A DNA stretch of 64,000 nucleotides from Methanoculleus sediminis (GTDB lineage Archaea > Halobacteriota > Methanomicrobia > Methanomicrobiales > Methanoculleaceae). Shown piece by piece: positions 50,250 through 57,240 of the stretch; the first letter of the stretch is position 1, and every line of letters starts with the position of its first letter. The DNA is taken from contig NZ_JXOJ01000001.1 of assembly GCF_001017125.1 (NCBI RefSeq), positions 266,133 through 330,132 of the forward strand, given 5' to 3'. A program made the translations under genes and the position numbers. The notes below the pieces were generated by a model, which did not search any database, was not told the DNA's origin, and worked only from the letters and a program-made list of their open reading frames with translations.

Positions 50250-51118
50250 CCGGGACAGTCGTGATCGCGCTCGAGCGGTTCCTCCCCGACGCCCGCAGGA
50301 TCGCGGACGCTCTCGGTGCCGACGTCCTTCCCTACGGCCCGGACGCTTTCCGGAAGGTGTTTTCCGGCTATGGCCGGATCGTCGCCCTGATGTCGGCCGG
50401 GATCGCCGTCCGGCAGATCGCGCCGCTCCTCACCGACAAGTGGCGCGACCCGGCGGTGGTGGTGGTCGGGCCGGATCTCCGCTATGCCGTCCCGGTCGTC
50501 GGCGGGCACCACGGCGGAAACGACCTTGCCCGGGAACTCGCCGCTCTCGGGATTGAAGCGGTGATCACGACCGCGACCGAGACCCGCGGCCGGGAGTCGG
50601 TCGAGGGGATTGCCGCCCGCACCGGCTGCGATGTCGTGAACCGCGACTCCACCCGGGCGGTGAACGCCGCGATGCTGGACGCCGACGTGCCCCTCTACGC
50701 CGTCACCGGCCCCGGGATCGTCCTCGCGGCCCCGGGTGTCTCCCTCCTCGTCAGGAAGGGGGAGTACGTCGTCGGCGTCGGGTGCAGAAAGGGCGCTCCG
50801 GCGGCCGAGGTGGCGGCCGCCGTCCGGCAGGCGCTCGGAGTTGCGGGGATCGGCCCGGAAGAGGTGCTCGTCTACGCGACGACCATAAAGAAACGCAGCG
50901 AGGCGGGGCTCATTGATGCCGTCGCGGAACTCGGCGGCAACCTCGTATTTTTGGACGACGGCACGCTGAATGCGGAGGAGGCGCCGTCGCCCTCACGTGC
51001 CTCCCTTATTGGGCTTGCGGGGGTCGCGGAACCCGCGGCTCTCGCGATCGCGAAGCGCAAAGTTCTGGTTCTTGTCAAACAGACGTATGGTGGTGTCACT
51101 GTTGCAATCGCACGATAA
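50246..51118 (+). CDS. cbiG: Cobalt-precorrin-5A hydrolase
   Basis: 290 residues, starting in a 4-base ATGA overlap with cbiF. The N-terminal part has ALMSAGIAVRQIAPLLTDKW and VVGGHHGGNDLAREL, the family signatures; the C-terminal part has GCRKGAPAAEVAAAV. It opens the delta-lactone ring and releases acetaldehyde. Overlaps the start of cbiH by 32 bases. Confidence 0.95.
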   Translation: MTGTVVIALERFLPDARRIADALGADVLPYGPDAFRKVFSGYGRIVALMSAGIAVRQIAPLLTDKWRDPAVVVVGPDLRYAVPVVGGHHGGNDLARELAALGIEAVITTATETRGRESVEGIAARTGCDVVNRDSTRAVNAAMLDADVPLYAVTGPGIVLAAPGVSLLVRKGEYVVGVGCRKGAPAAEVAAAVRQALGVAGIGPEEVLVYATTIKKRSEAGLIDAVAELGGNLVFLDDGTLNAEEAPSPSRASLIGLAGVAEPAALAIAKRKVLVLVKQTYGGVTVAIAR

Positions 51119-51881
51119 CGGAGGAAGGCTATACATCGTCGGCACCGGGCCCGGTGACCTGCTGCAGATGACGCCCCGGGCCTTGAAGGCCCTCGGCGAG
51201 GCGGACTGCGTCGTCGGCAACGGGTTCTACCTCGACCTCGTCGAGCCGATGCTCGCCGGAAAAGAGGTCGTCCGGAGCAGCATGGGCAAGGAGATCGACC
51301 GGGCGGCGAAAGCGCTCGACCTCGCACGGGACCGCATCGTCGCGATGGTGAGCGGCGGCGACGCCGGGGTCTACGGGATGGCGAGCATCGTCCTCGAGGT
51401 GGCCGAACGGTCGGGCTCGACGGTCGCGGTCGAGGTCGTCCCCGGGATCACGGCAGCGGTCTCGGCGGCGGCACGGCTCGGTTCGCCGCTCTCGGGCGAC
51501 TACGTCACGATGAGCCTCTCGGATCTCCTGACCCCCTGGGAGGAGATCGAGCGGAGGCTCGACCTCGCGTTCCGGATGCGGGTGCCGGTCGTCCTCTACA
51601 ACCCCCGTTCGAGGGGGAGGCCGCACAACCTCGATGCGGCGATCGCCATCGCCCGCCGCCACCTCCCGGAGACGACGCCGGTCGGGGTGATCAAGAACGC
51701 CTACCGGAAGGGGGAGGAGCGCTTGATCACGACGCTTGGGGAGTTCAAAGACCACTTCGCCTTCGTGGACATGCATTCGATCGTTTTTATCGGCGGAGAA
51801 GAGACCAGGATCTGGAGGGATGAGCATGGTGCGAGAGGAATCGTCACGCCCCGGGGATACCACCGGAAGTACGTATACTGA
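51087..51881 (+). CDS. cbiH: Cobalt-factor III C17 methyltransferase
   Basis: 264 residues from ATG 51087. The core begins LYIVGTGPGDLLQMTPRA, with MVSGGDAGVYGMA, VVPGITAAVSAAARL and VVLYNPRSRGRP. It adds the C17 methyl group and drives ring contraction in B12 synthesis. Its end overlaps the start of cbiC. Confidence 0.95.
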   Translation: MVVSLLQSHDNGGRLYIVGTGPGDLLQMTPRALKALGEADCVVGNGFYLDLVEPMLAGKEVVRSSMGKEIDRAAKALDLARDRIVAMVSGGDAGVYGMASIVLEVAERSGSTVAVEVVPGITAAVSAAARLGSPLSGDYVTMSLSDLLTPWEEIERRLDLAFRMRVPVVLYNPRSRGRPHNLDAAIAIARRHLPETTPVGVIKNAYRKGEERLITTLGEFKDHFAFVDMHSIVFIGGEETRIWRDEHGARGIVTPRGYHRKYVY

Positions 51882-52509
51882 CCTCGCGGCGGTCACGCCG
51901 GAGGCCTACGCGATAGCGAGCGCGAGCCGGAACCTGGCCCGGGAGCGGGTGGGCAACGTCACCCTCGAAGACCGGATCCGGCAGCGGTGTTCGGTCGCGG
52001 TCGGCGACTTTGCGATGGCCGACCTGATGCGCTTTTCCGGCGACCCGGTCGAGGCCGGGGTTGCCGCGTTTGCCCGCCGGGCGCCGATAATCGTCGATAT
52101 CCGGATGGTGCAGGCGGGCATCCTGAAACGCGGGCACGCGAGCGAGGTCGTCTGCGCCCTCGACTACGGCGAGGATCTCGCCCGCGAGCGCGGGATCACC
52201 CGGACGTCGGCGGGGTTCCTCGCCCTGCGCGACCGGCTGGAGGGCGCGATCGTGGTGATCGGGAACGCCCCCTCGGCGCTTCTCGTCGTCTGCGAGATGA
52301 TCCGGGAAGGGGTCCGCCCGGCGCTGGTCGTCGGGACCCCGGTGGGGTTCGTGAACGCGGCGGAGTCGAAGGAGGAACTCCGCACCATCGACGTGCCGTC
52401 GGTCTCGAACGCCGGCACCCGGGGCGGGACGCCGGTCGCGGTGGCGGCGATAAACGAGATCATCACGATTCATGCCGAGCGTGAAGGTCATGCGGGACCC
52501 GGTTACTGA
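51826..52509 (+). CDS. cbiC: Cobalt-precorrin-8 methylmutase
   Basis: 227 residues from ATG 51826, with ggaggg six bases upstream. The conserved parts are VGDFAMADLMRF, IIVDIRMVQAGI and IVVIGNAPSALLVVCEMI. It moves the methyl group from C11 to C12, giving cobyrinate. It overlaps cbiH by 56 bases and cbiD by 38 bases, the longest overlaps of the operon. Confidence 0.95.
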   Translation: MVREESSRPGDTTGSTYTDLAAVTPEAYAIASASRNLARERVGNVTLEDRIRQRCSVAVGDFAMADLMRFSGDPVEAGVAAFARRAPIIVDIRMVQAGILKRGHASEVVCALDYGEDLARERGITRTSAGFLALRDRLEGAIVVIGNAPSALLVVCEMIREGVRPALVVGTPVGFVNAAESKEELRTIDVPSVSNAGTRGGTPVAVAAINEIITIHAEREGHAGPGY

Positions 52510-53503
52510 CTTCGAGTATCCCGATGCGTGGGTGGCGGCCTGCCGCTCCCCCGACCGTCTCGACGACGTCCGGCGGGGGCTCGCGGTTCTGACCGCGTCC
52601 GGATCGGTAATTCGCCGGGGGTTTACGACCGGGACGACGGCGGCCGCGGCCTGCAAGGCTGCGGTTCTTTCGCTCGCCTTTGACACCGTTCGGGAGGTGG
52701 ACGTCACTCTCCCCTGCGGCATCACGGTCCGGCTCCCGGTCGACGGCTACCGTGGGCAGGCGTCCTGCCGCAAGGACGCCGGCGACTACACTACCGACGT
52801 GACGGGAGGGCTTGAGTTCGTCGTGATGGCGGCTCCCTCCCTCTCGGGCGGGGTACAGTTCGTCCCCGGCGAGGGCATCGGGAGTTTCGCCCGCGACACC
52901 CCCCGCCACCGGCAGGGGACGCCCGCGATCAGCGCTCCGGCGCTCGACTGCATCCGGCGCTCCATCGACGAGGCGGTGGAGGAGGCGGATCTCTCCGGGA
53001 CGACGGTCATCCTCACGATCCCCCGGGGTGCGGAGGTGGCGCAGAAGACGCTGAATCCCCGGGTCGGGGTGCACGGGGGGATATCCGTCCTCGGGACGAC
53101 CGGGTTCGTGGAACCCTGGGACGACCACGTGACGGAGGGGGTGCTCGACCGCATCGCCCGCGCTCCCGGAGCGGTCGTGCTGACGACCGGCAGGCTCGGG
53201 CTGCGCTACTCCCGTCTCCTCTTCCCGGAGCACGAGGCGATCCTGGTCGGGAACAAACTCGAGGAGGCACTCCGGGCGGTCGACGGCGACGCGGTCATCT
53301 GCGGGCTGCCCGGCCTGATCCTGAAGTTCATGAACCGCGACGTCCTTGCCGGAACCGGATGCGCGACGGTGGAGGAACTCTCGGCGACCCCGCTCTGGGA
53401 GGAGACGGCCCACCGGGAGCTTGCAGCGTTCCGTGCCCGCTGTCCCCGCGTCCGGGTCGTGATCGTCGACCGCGACGGCCGGATCATCGGGGAGTCGCCA
53501 TGA
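52472..53503 (+). CDS. cbiD: Cobalt-precorrin-5B C1 methyltransferase
   Basis: 343 residues. The family starts VIRRGFTTGTTAAAACKAAV after an unusual N-terminal extension of about 45 residues (MPSVKVMRDPVTDFEYPDAW). AGDYTTDVTGGLEF and VGVHGGISVLGTTG (the GI.VLGTTG signature) are clear. It adds the C1 methyl group. The start overlaps cbiC. Confidence 0.95.
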   Translation: MPSVKVMRDPVTDFEYPDAWVAACRSPDRLDDVRRGLAVLTASGSVIRRGFTTGTTAAAACKAAVLSLAFDTVREVDVTLPCGITVRLPVDGYRGQASCRKDAGDYTTDVTGGLEFVVMAAPSLSGGVQFVPGEGIGSFARDTPRHRQGTPAISAPALDCIRRSIDEAVEEADLSGTTVILTIPRGAEVAQKTLNPRVGVHGGISVLGTTGFVEPWDDHVTEGVLDRIARAPGAVVLTTGRLGLRYSRLLFPEHEAILVGNKLEEALRAVDGDAVICGLPGLILKFMNRDVLAGTGCATVEELSATPLWEETAHRELAAFRARCPRVRVVIVDRDGRIIGESP

Positions 53504-54072
53504 AGATCGTCGGGGTGGGGTGCGGCCCCGGTATGCTGACCGCGGAGGCGGCAAGGGTCATCGCGGCTGCGTCGCTCGTCTACGGCTCCGCACGGGCGAT
53601 CGCGCTTGTCCGCGACGCCATCCCGCCGGGCTGCGAGGTCAACGAGATCGAGGATTACCGGGGTCTCCGCTCCCTCCCGGCCCACGCGGTCGTCCTCTCG
53701 ACCGGGGATCCGATGCTCGCGGGGCTCGGCTACCTCCCGGGCGACGTCGTCCCCGGGATCTCCTCGCTCCAGGTCGCGTTCGCCCGTCTGAAGGTTCCGC
53801 TGGCGCGAGCCGCGGTCGTCTCCGCCCACGGGAAGGATCATGCCCGGGCGATAGCCGAAGCGCGGGAGGAGGTCGTCCGGGGGAAGGTCGTCTTCCTCAT
53901 CGCCGACCCGGCCTTCGACGTCGGGGCGCTCGCGGCCGCCCTCCCGCCGGAGACCCGGCTTGCCGTCTGCGAGGACCTCGGCTACCCGGCGGAAAGGATC
54001 GCCGCCGGGACGGCGGCACAGCCCCCGGCGCCGCTGGGCGAACTCTATGTGGTGGTGGCGGGGGCGTTTTAG
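53500..54072 (+). CDS. cbiE: Cobalt-precorrin-7 C5 methyltransferase
   Basis: 190 residues, ATG in a 4-base overlap with cbiD. It reads MKIVGVGCGPGMLTAEAARV, then VVLSTGDPMLAGLG and VVPGISSLQVAFARL. Together with CbiT it does the reaction of bacterial CobL, here as two separate genes at opposite ends of the operon. Last gene before the repeat patch. Confidence 0.94.
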   Translation: MKIVGVGCGPGMLTAEAARVIAAASLVYGSARAIALVRDAIPPGCEVNEIEDYRGLRSLPAHAVVLSTGDPMLAGLGYLPGDVVPGISSLQVAFARLKVPLARAAVVSAHGKDHARAIAEAREEVVRGKVVFLIADPAFDVGALAAALPPETRLAVCEDLGYPAERIAAGTAAQPPAPLGELYVVVAGAF

Positions 54073-54217
54073 AGGGTGTCCGATCTGGATACGTCACCAG
54101 GGGATAGGAGATGCATCCCCTTCTGGTTTTGAAGTCTCAGTACTTCACGAATTTCGGCACCCGACACTAAGCGGGGCGGCCTCGTAAAATTCGGTACCGA
54201 GGAGTTGGTAACACCCG

Positions 54218-54430
54218 GACACCGGAGTTCGCGTTCTTCGCGCCTTCGCGTGAGGTGACGGTAGGCGTAGTGCCGAGATCTCACGCGAAGAGCGCGAAGC
54301 CGCGAAGTGCGACGGATGGGGCATCCGGAGCTTGAGAAGACCGAAGGTCTTCGAAGTGCGATGGTTCGTTAGAACCGGAGCATGAGCACCGCAGGTGCGA
54401 GCCGCGAAGAACGCGAAGAGATCTGTGGAA
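54218..54430. repeat. Repeat patch with two complete twin-hairpin modules
   Basis: The gap 54073-54474 holds no gene. cgcgaag arms lie at 54228-54255 and, inverted, at 54281-54309 (tcacgcgaagagcgcgaag). Two whole modules follow. Module one: ggat/ggggc/atcc-type (54314-54326), linker ggagcttgag, aagacc/gaa/ggtctt (54337-54351). Module two: ggttc/gtta/gaacc (54363-54376), linker ggagcatgag, gcacc/gca/ggtgc (54386-54398). Another cgcgaag arm ends the patch. Confidence 0.8.
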
Positions 54431-54474
54431 TACTGAACGTCACGCTATTCCGCAGGCGGTTGGAACCACATATT

Positions 54475-54789
54475 CTACGCTGTGGAAGCCGCGAGACCCG
54501 CCGCGGCGCTCTCCTTCTTCCGGAACTCGTAGCCCGACCGGAGGAGATCGAGGAAGATTGCCTGGTACGCACCTCGTCTGCAGAGTTCGAGATGGTAGCG
54601 GTGCACCGTCGATTTCGTCCCGTATCTCACCGGCACGTCGCTCCAGGCGCACCCGGTGGTGAGGACGTAGAGGACCCCGTTGAAGAGGTTCCGGGGGTCG
54701 CGCCGGGGCCTGCCGATATGGGGTTTTTGAGGCGGGAGGTGTCTACGGACGATCTCCCAGAAGTCGTCGTCGATCTCCCGAAACGTCAT
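54475..54789 (-). pseudogene. IS5-type transposase N-terminal remnant
   Basis: 104 residues with IDDDFWEIVRRHLPPQKP, RPRRDPRNLFNGVLYVLTTGC and the late SVHRYHLELC-like region, the DUF4096 N-terminal part of IS5-family transposases. It ends soon after LLRSGYEFRKKES with an Ala-rich tail. The catalytic second half (DDE) is missing on both strands nearby. No terminal inverted repeats were found. It is a decayed insertion sequence between repeats and the methyltransferase genes. Confidence 0.7.
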
Positions 54790-54846
54790 GAGCGCCGCAT
54801 ACCCCGGCGAGACCTTATAGTTTTGGGACGGTTCGGACTCCCGCGG

Positions 54847-55770
54847 TCACGCCGGGCGGTAGTTCATGACGATGATCTCGCGGACCTCTCCCCGTTTCGT
54901 CCCATCGCAGTTGATTGCTCTCCTTGCCGGAACCCGGTCGATACGATACCCGGCGTAGAGGTCGTCGAAGAACCCGTCTTCGGGGTCGGCGTTCCTGGGA
55001 TCGGAGTTGCTCAGCATGAGTTTCGCGCCCTTTGCGCCGCAGCGTGCATAAAACTCCGCCAGACGTCTCTGCTCCTCGTCGGAGAACCTGTTCTTCGAGT
55101 ACTGCGTGAACGACGACGTCCGGTTCAGCGGCCGGTAGGGCGGGTCGAAGTAGACGAAGGTGTCCTCTGCGATGTACGGCTCCGCCTGCGTGAAGTCGCC
55201 GAGATGGATGGTCGTGTTCCGGAACGCGAGCGAGTCGGCCCGGAGCACTTCTTCGTGCAGGATCTTCGGCTTTTTGTACCTGCCGAACGGGACGTTGAAC
55301 CCGCCCCGGGAGTTCACCCGGTAGAGGCCGTTGAAACATGTCCTGTTGAGGAAGATGAACCGTCCCGCCCGTTCAATCCACGCTTCGCCGTACCTGCAGA
55401 AATCGATCTCCTCTCTCTCGCGGTTGAACGTGTCCCGGACAGCATAGAAATAATTTTTCCGCCCGGAATCGTCTTTTGAAAGAAATTCTTCCTCAACGTC
55501 GCGCAGATATTCAATAAGGCCGGAGACGTCGTTTTTTACGACGCTGTAGGCGAGGACAAGTTCCTCGTTGATGTCGAAGAGGTGGCACTCCCTGAACCTG
55601 AAGGTGCTGTTGAAGTGAAAATAAACCGCCCCACCGCCCATGAACGGTTCGACGAAGACCGGAAGGGTTCCCCCGGCGAGTTCCCGCGGAACCCTCGCGG
55701 TGAACGCATCGAGCAGTTGCGCCTTTCCGCCTGCCCACTTGAGAAACGGTCGTGCGGTGGGTGTTGCCAT
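54847..55770 (-). CDS. Dam/DpnM-type adenine methyltransferase
   Basis: 307 residues from ATG 55770 (MATPTARPFLKWAGGKAQLL). PVFVEPFMGGGAVYFHF is motif I and FVYFDPPYRPL the catalytic DPPY, in the alpha-class order. RSIGRGFNVPFGRYKKP-like FNGLYRVNSRGGFNVPFG fits the GATC-specific D12 subfamily (Dam, DpnM). It methylates adenine in duplex DNA. No endonuclease gene is adjacent, so it may be orphan. A longer frame to 55845 is less likely. Confidence 0.9.
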   Translation of the reverse strand: MATPTARPFLKWAGGKAQLLDAFTARVPRELAGGTLPVFVEPFMGGGAVYFHFNSTFRFRECHLFDINEELVLAYSVVKNDVSGLIEYLRDVEEEFLSKDDSGRKNYFYAVRDTFNREREEIDFCRYGEAWIERAGRFIFLNRTCFNGLYRVNSRGGFNVPFGRYKKPKILHEEVLRADSLAFRNTTIHLGDFTQAEPYIAEDTFVYFDPPYRPLNRTSSFTQYSKNRFSDEEQRRLAEFYARCGAKGAKLMLSNSDPRNADPEDGFFDDLYAGYRIDRVPARRAINCDGTKRGEVREIIVMNYRPA

Positions 55771-55944
55771 CGGTCTCTTCCGTCGTGGTGAATGCTGCAG
55801 GAGAGGTTGGTCTTGAAGGGCATTAGCGTTGTCTGTATCCCGCATTGGTTTCAGGCACCGTTGCCGCCCGTCCGAGCGCCCTGCTTTTGGGCTTTGTCAA
55901 ACCACTCCCTCGGAGGGCGAATCACCTCCGGATTATCTATACGT

Positions 55945-56045
55945 CGGCGATTCACGCGAAGACGCGAAGGCGCGAAGTCTGGATGGGTACTGATGGACTC
56001 CTTCGCGTTCTTCGCGTCTTCGCGTGAGGCCACGTCACTGACTTC
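55945..56045. repeat. Paired cgcgaag arms between the two methyltransferases
   Basis: Arms lie at 55952-55977 (tcacgcgaagacgcgaag plus gcgcgaag) and inverted at 56002-56027 (ttcgcgttcttcgcgtc then ttcgcgtga). They flank 24 bases and can form a long hairpin. The 316-base gap 55771-56086 otherwise holds no gene, in particular no restriction endonuclease. Confidence 0.75.
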
Positions 56046-56086
56046 TATTGGTAATCGGGAGTTATCCAGAGATTGTGGCAAGCAGT

Positions 56087-57067
56087 TCAATCTGGCCGTT
56101 TTTTTAGCATCTTCTCGATTGCCCACCGGCCCCGGCCGAGTTCACTCCCCAGGATCTCGACCGCCCTCCTCTTCGTCTTGCCCGATTCGATGAGCGCGGC
56201 GAACCGGGAGACCAGGAACTCGCGGTCGCCGTCCGTCCAGGTTCTGCCCCGGTTCGTCGGCTCTCCGGTCTCCGGTTTCCGGAGCGTGGGGAGCAGGCAG
56301 CCCGGCCGGATATCCCGCAGTTGTGCGATCTTCAGGTCGAAGACCTGCTTCGAGACCTCGAACCCGGTTGCCCGGCGGTTGAGGCCGACGGCCACTTTTG
56401 CGGTCGTAAATCCGCCGAGGAACATATCGCAGACGAGATCGCCTTCGCTGCTGCTGTACTGGATCATCTTTACGAGCAGTTCCGTCGGCAGTTCGTTCTT
56501 GTTCTTCGCCTGCCCCGGTTTGTACTCGCGGTTGATGCACCAGACGTCCTCACGGTCGCGGTAGTTCAGCGACCCGTTGTCCGGCCCCCTCTCCCCGGTC
56601 CCGTAGCGCGACTCCAGGTTGAACGTCCGCTCGCCGCCCGGTTTTTCGTAGAAGAGGATGTGGTAGTGGGAGGAGACGTATTTTCGGGTGGTGTAGACGC
56701 CGAAGGTGTAGCGCCAGATGATATGGTTGACCTCGCGAAGGTGCGTCCCGCGCAGCGCGTGGAGGATGTGGTAGAGGTTCGTGTAGCCCGAGACGATGTA
56801 GATCGACCCGCCCGGCCTTAATATCCGTTCGGCTTCCCGGATCCACCTCTGGCTGAACTCCCCGTAAGCGGATGCGGGAACCTCGATGTAGCCGTCGACG
56901 ACGAACGCCTCGTCACGGTTGTAATGCTGGTGCAACCGGTCGCCGTTGATGCCGTAGGGGGGGTCGGTGACGATCAGGTCGACCGAGTCGTCGGGGATAT
57001 GCGCTCTTGCCCCCGCGATGCAGTCGCCGTTGTAGAAGGCGTTGCCGTTGATCTCCTCGGACCTCAT
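56087..57067 (-). CDS. DpnA-type (beta class) DNA adenine/cytosine methyltransferase
   Basis: 326 residues from ATG 57067 (GTG at 57097 also possible). DPPYG lies near residue 37 and the FxGxG-like DMFLGGFTTAKVAVG near 215, the beta-class order, as in DpnA (M.DpnII second enzyme). FYNGDCIAGARAHIP is the N-terminal signature. The C-terminal 60 residues (RTWTDGDREFLVSRF and later KTKRRAVEILGSEL) look like a Myb/SANT-like helix-turn-helix, not expected in DpnA. With the gene above it makes a DpnM/DpnA-like pair without a DpnB nuclease. Confidence 0.85.
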   Translation of the reverse strand: MRSEEINGNAFYNGDCIAGARAHIPDDSVDLIVTDPPYGINGDRLHQHYNRDEAFVVDGYIEVPASAYGEFSQRWIREAERILRPGGSIYIVSGYTNLYHILHALRGTHLREVNHIIWRYTFGVYTTRKYVSSHYHILFYEKPGGERTFNLESRYGTGERGPDNGSLNYRDREDVWCINREYKPGQAKNKNELPTELLVKMIQYSSSEGDLVCDMFLGGFTTAKVAVGLNRRATGFEVSKQVFDLKIAQLRDIRPGCLLPTLRKPETGEPTNRGRTWTDGDREFLVSRFAALIESGKTKRRAVEILGSELGRGRWAIEKMLKKRPD

Positions 57068-57240
57068 GGTTTTCCCTGCAGGCTGCAACGTATTCACGTT
57101 GGTCGTGCGAGCATAAGATACTCGTTATGGCCCTGCGCCTCTCCCGGTTCGTGCAGCCCGCTCCCGGGAGGTAGCATTAATACAATTGAGGCAAACGCAA
57201 ACCTGACTGCCAGCAGTACAACAGCCCGGGAGTTTGGATA

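Noticed and set aside
54440-54790. Complete insertion sequence
   Set aside because: Only the N-terminal transposase domain remains; no DDE half and no terminal inverted repeats were found.
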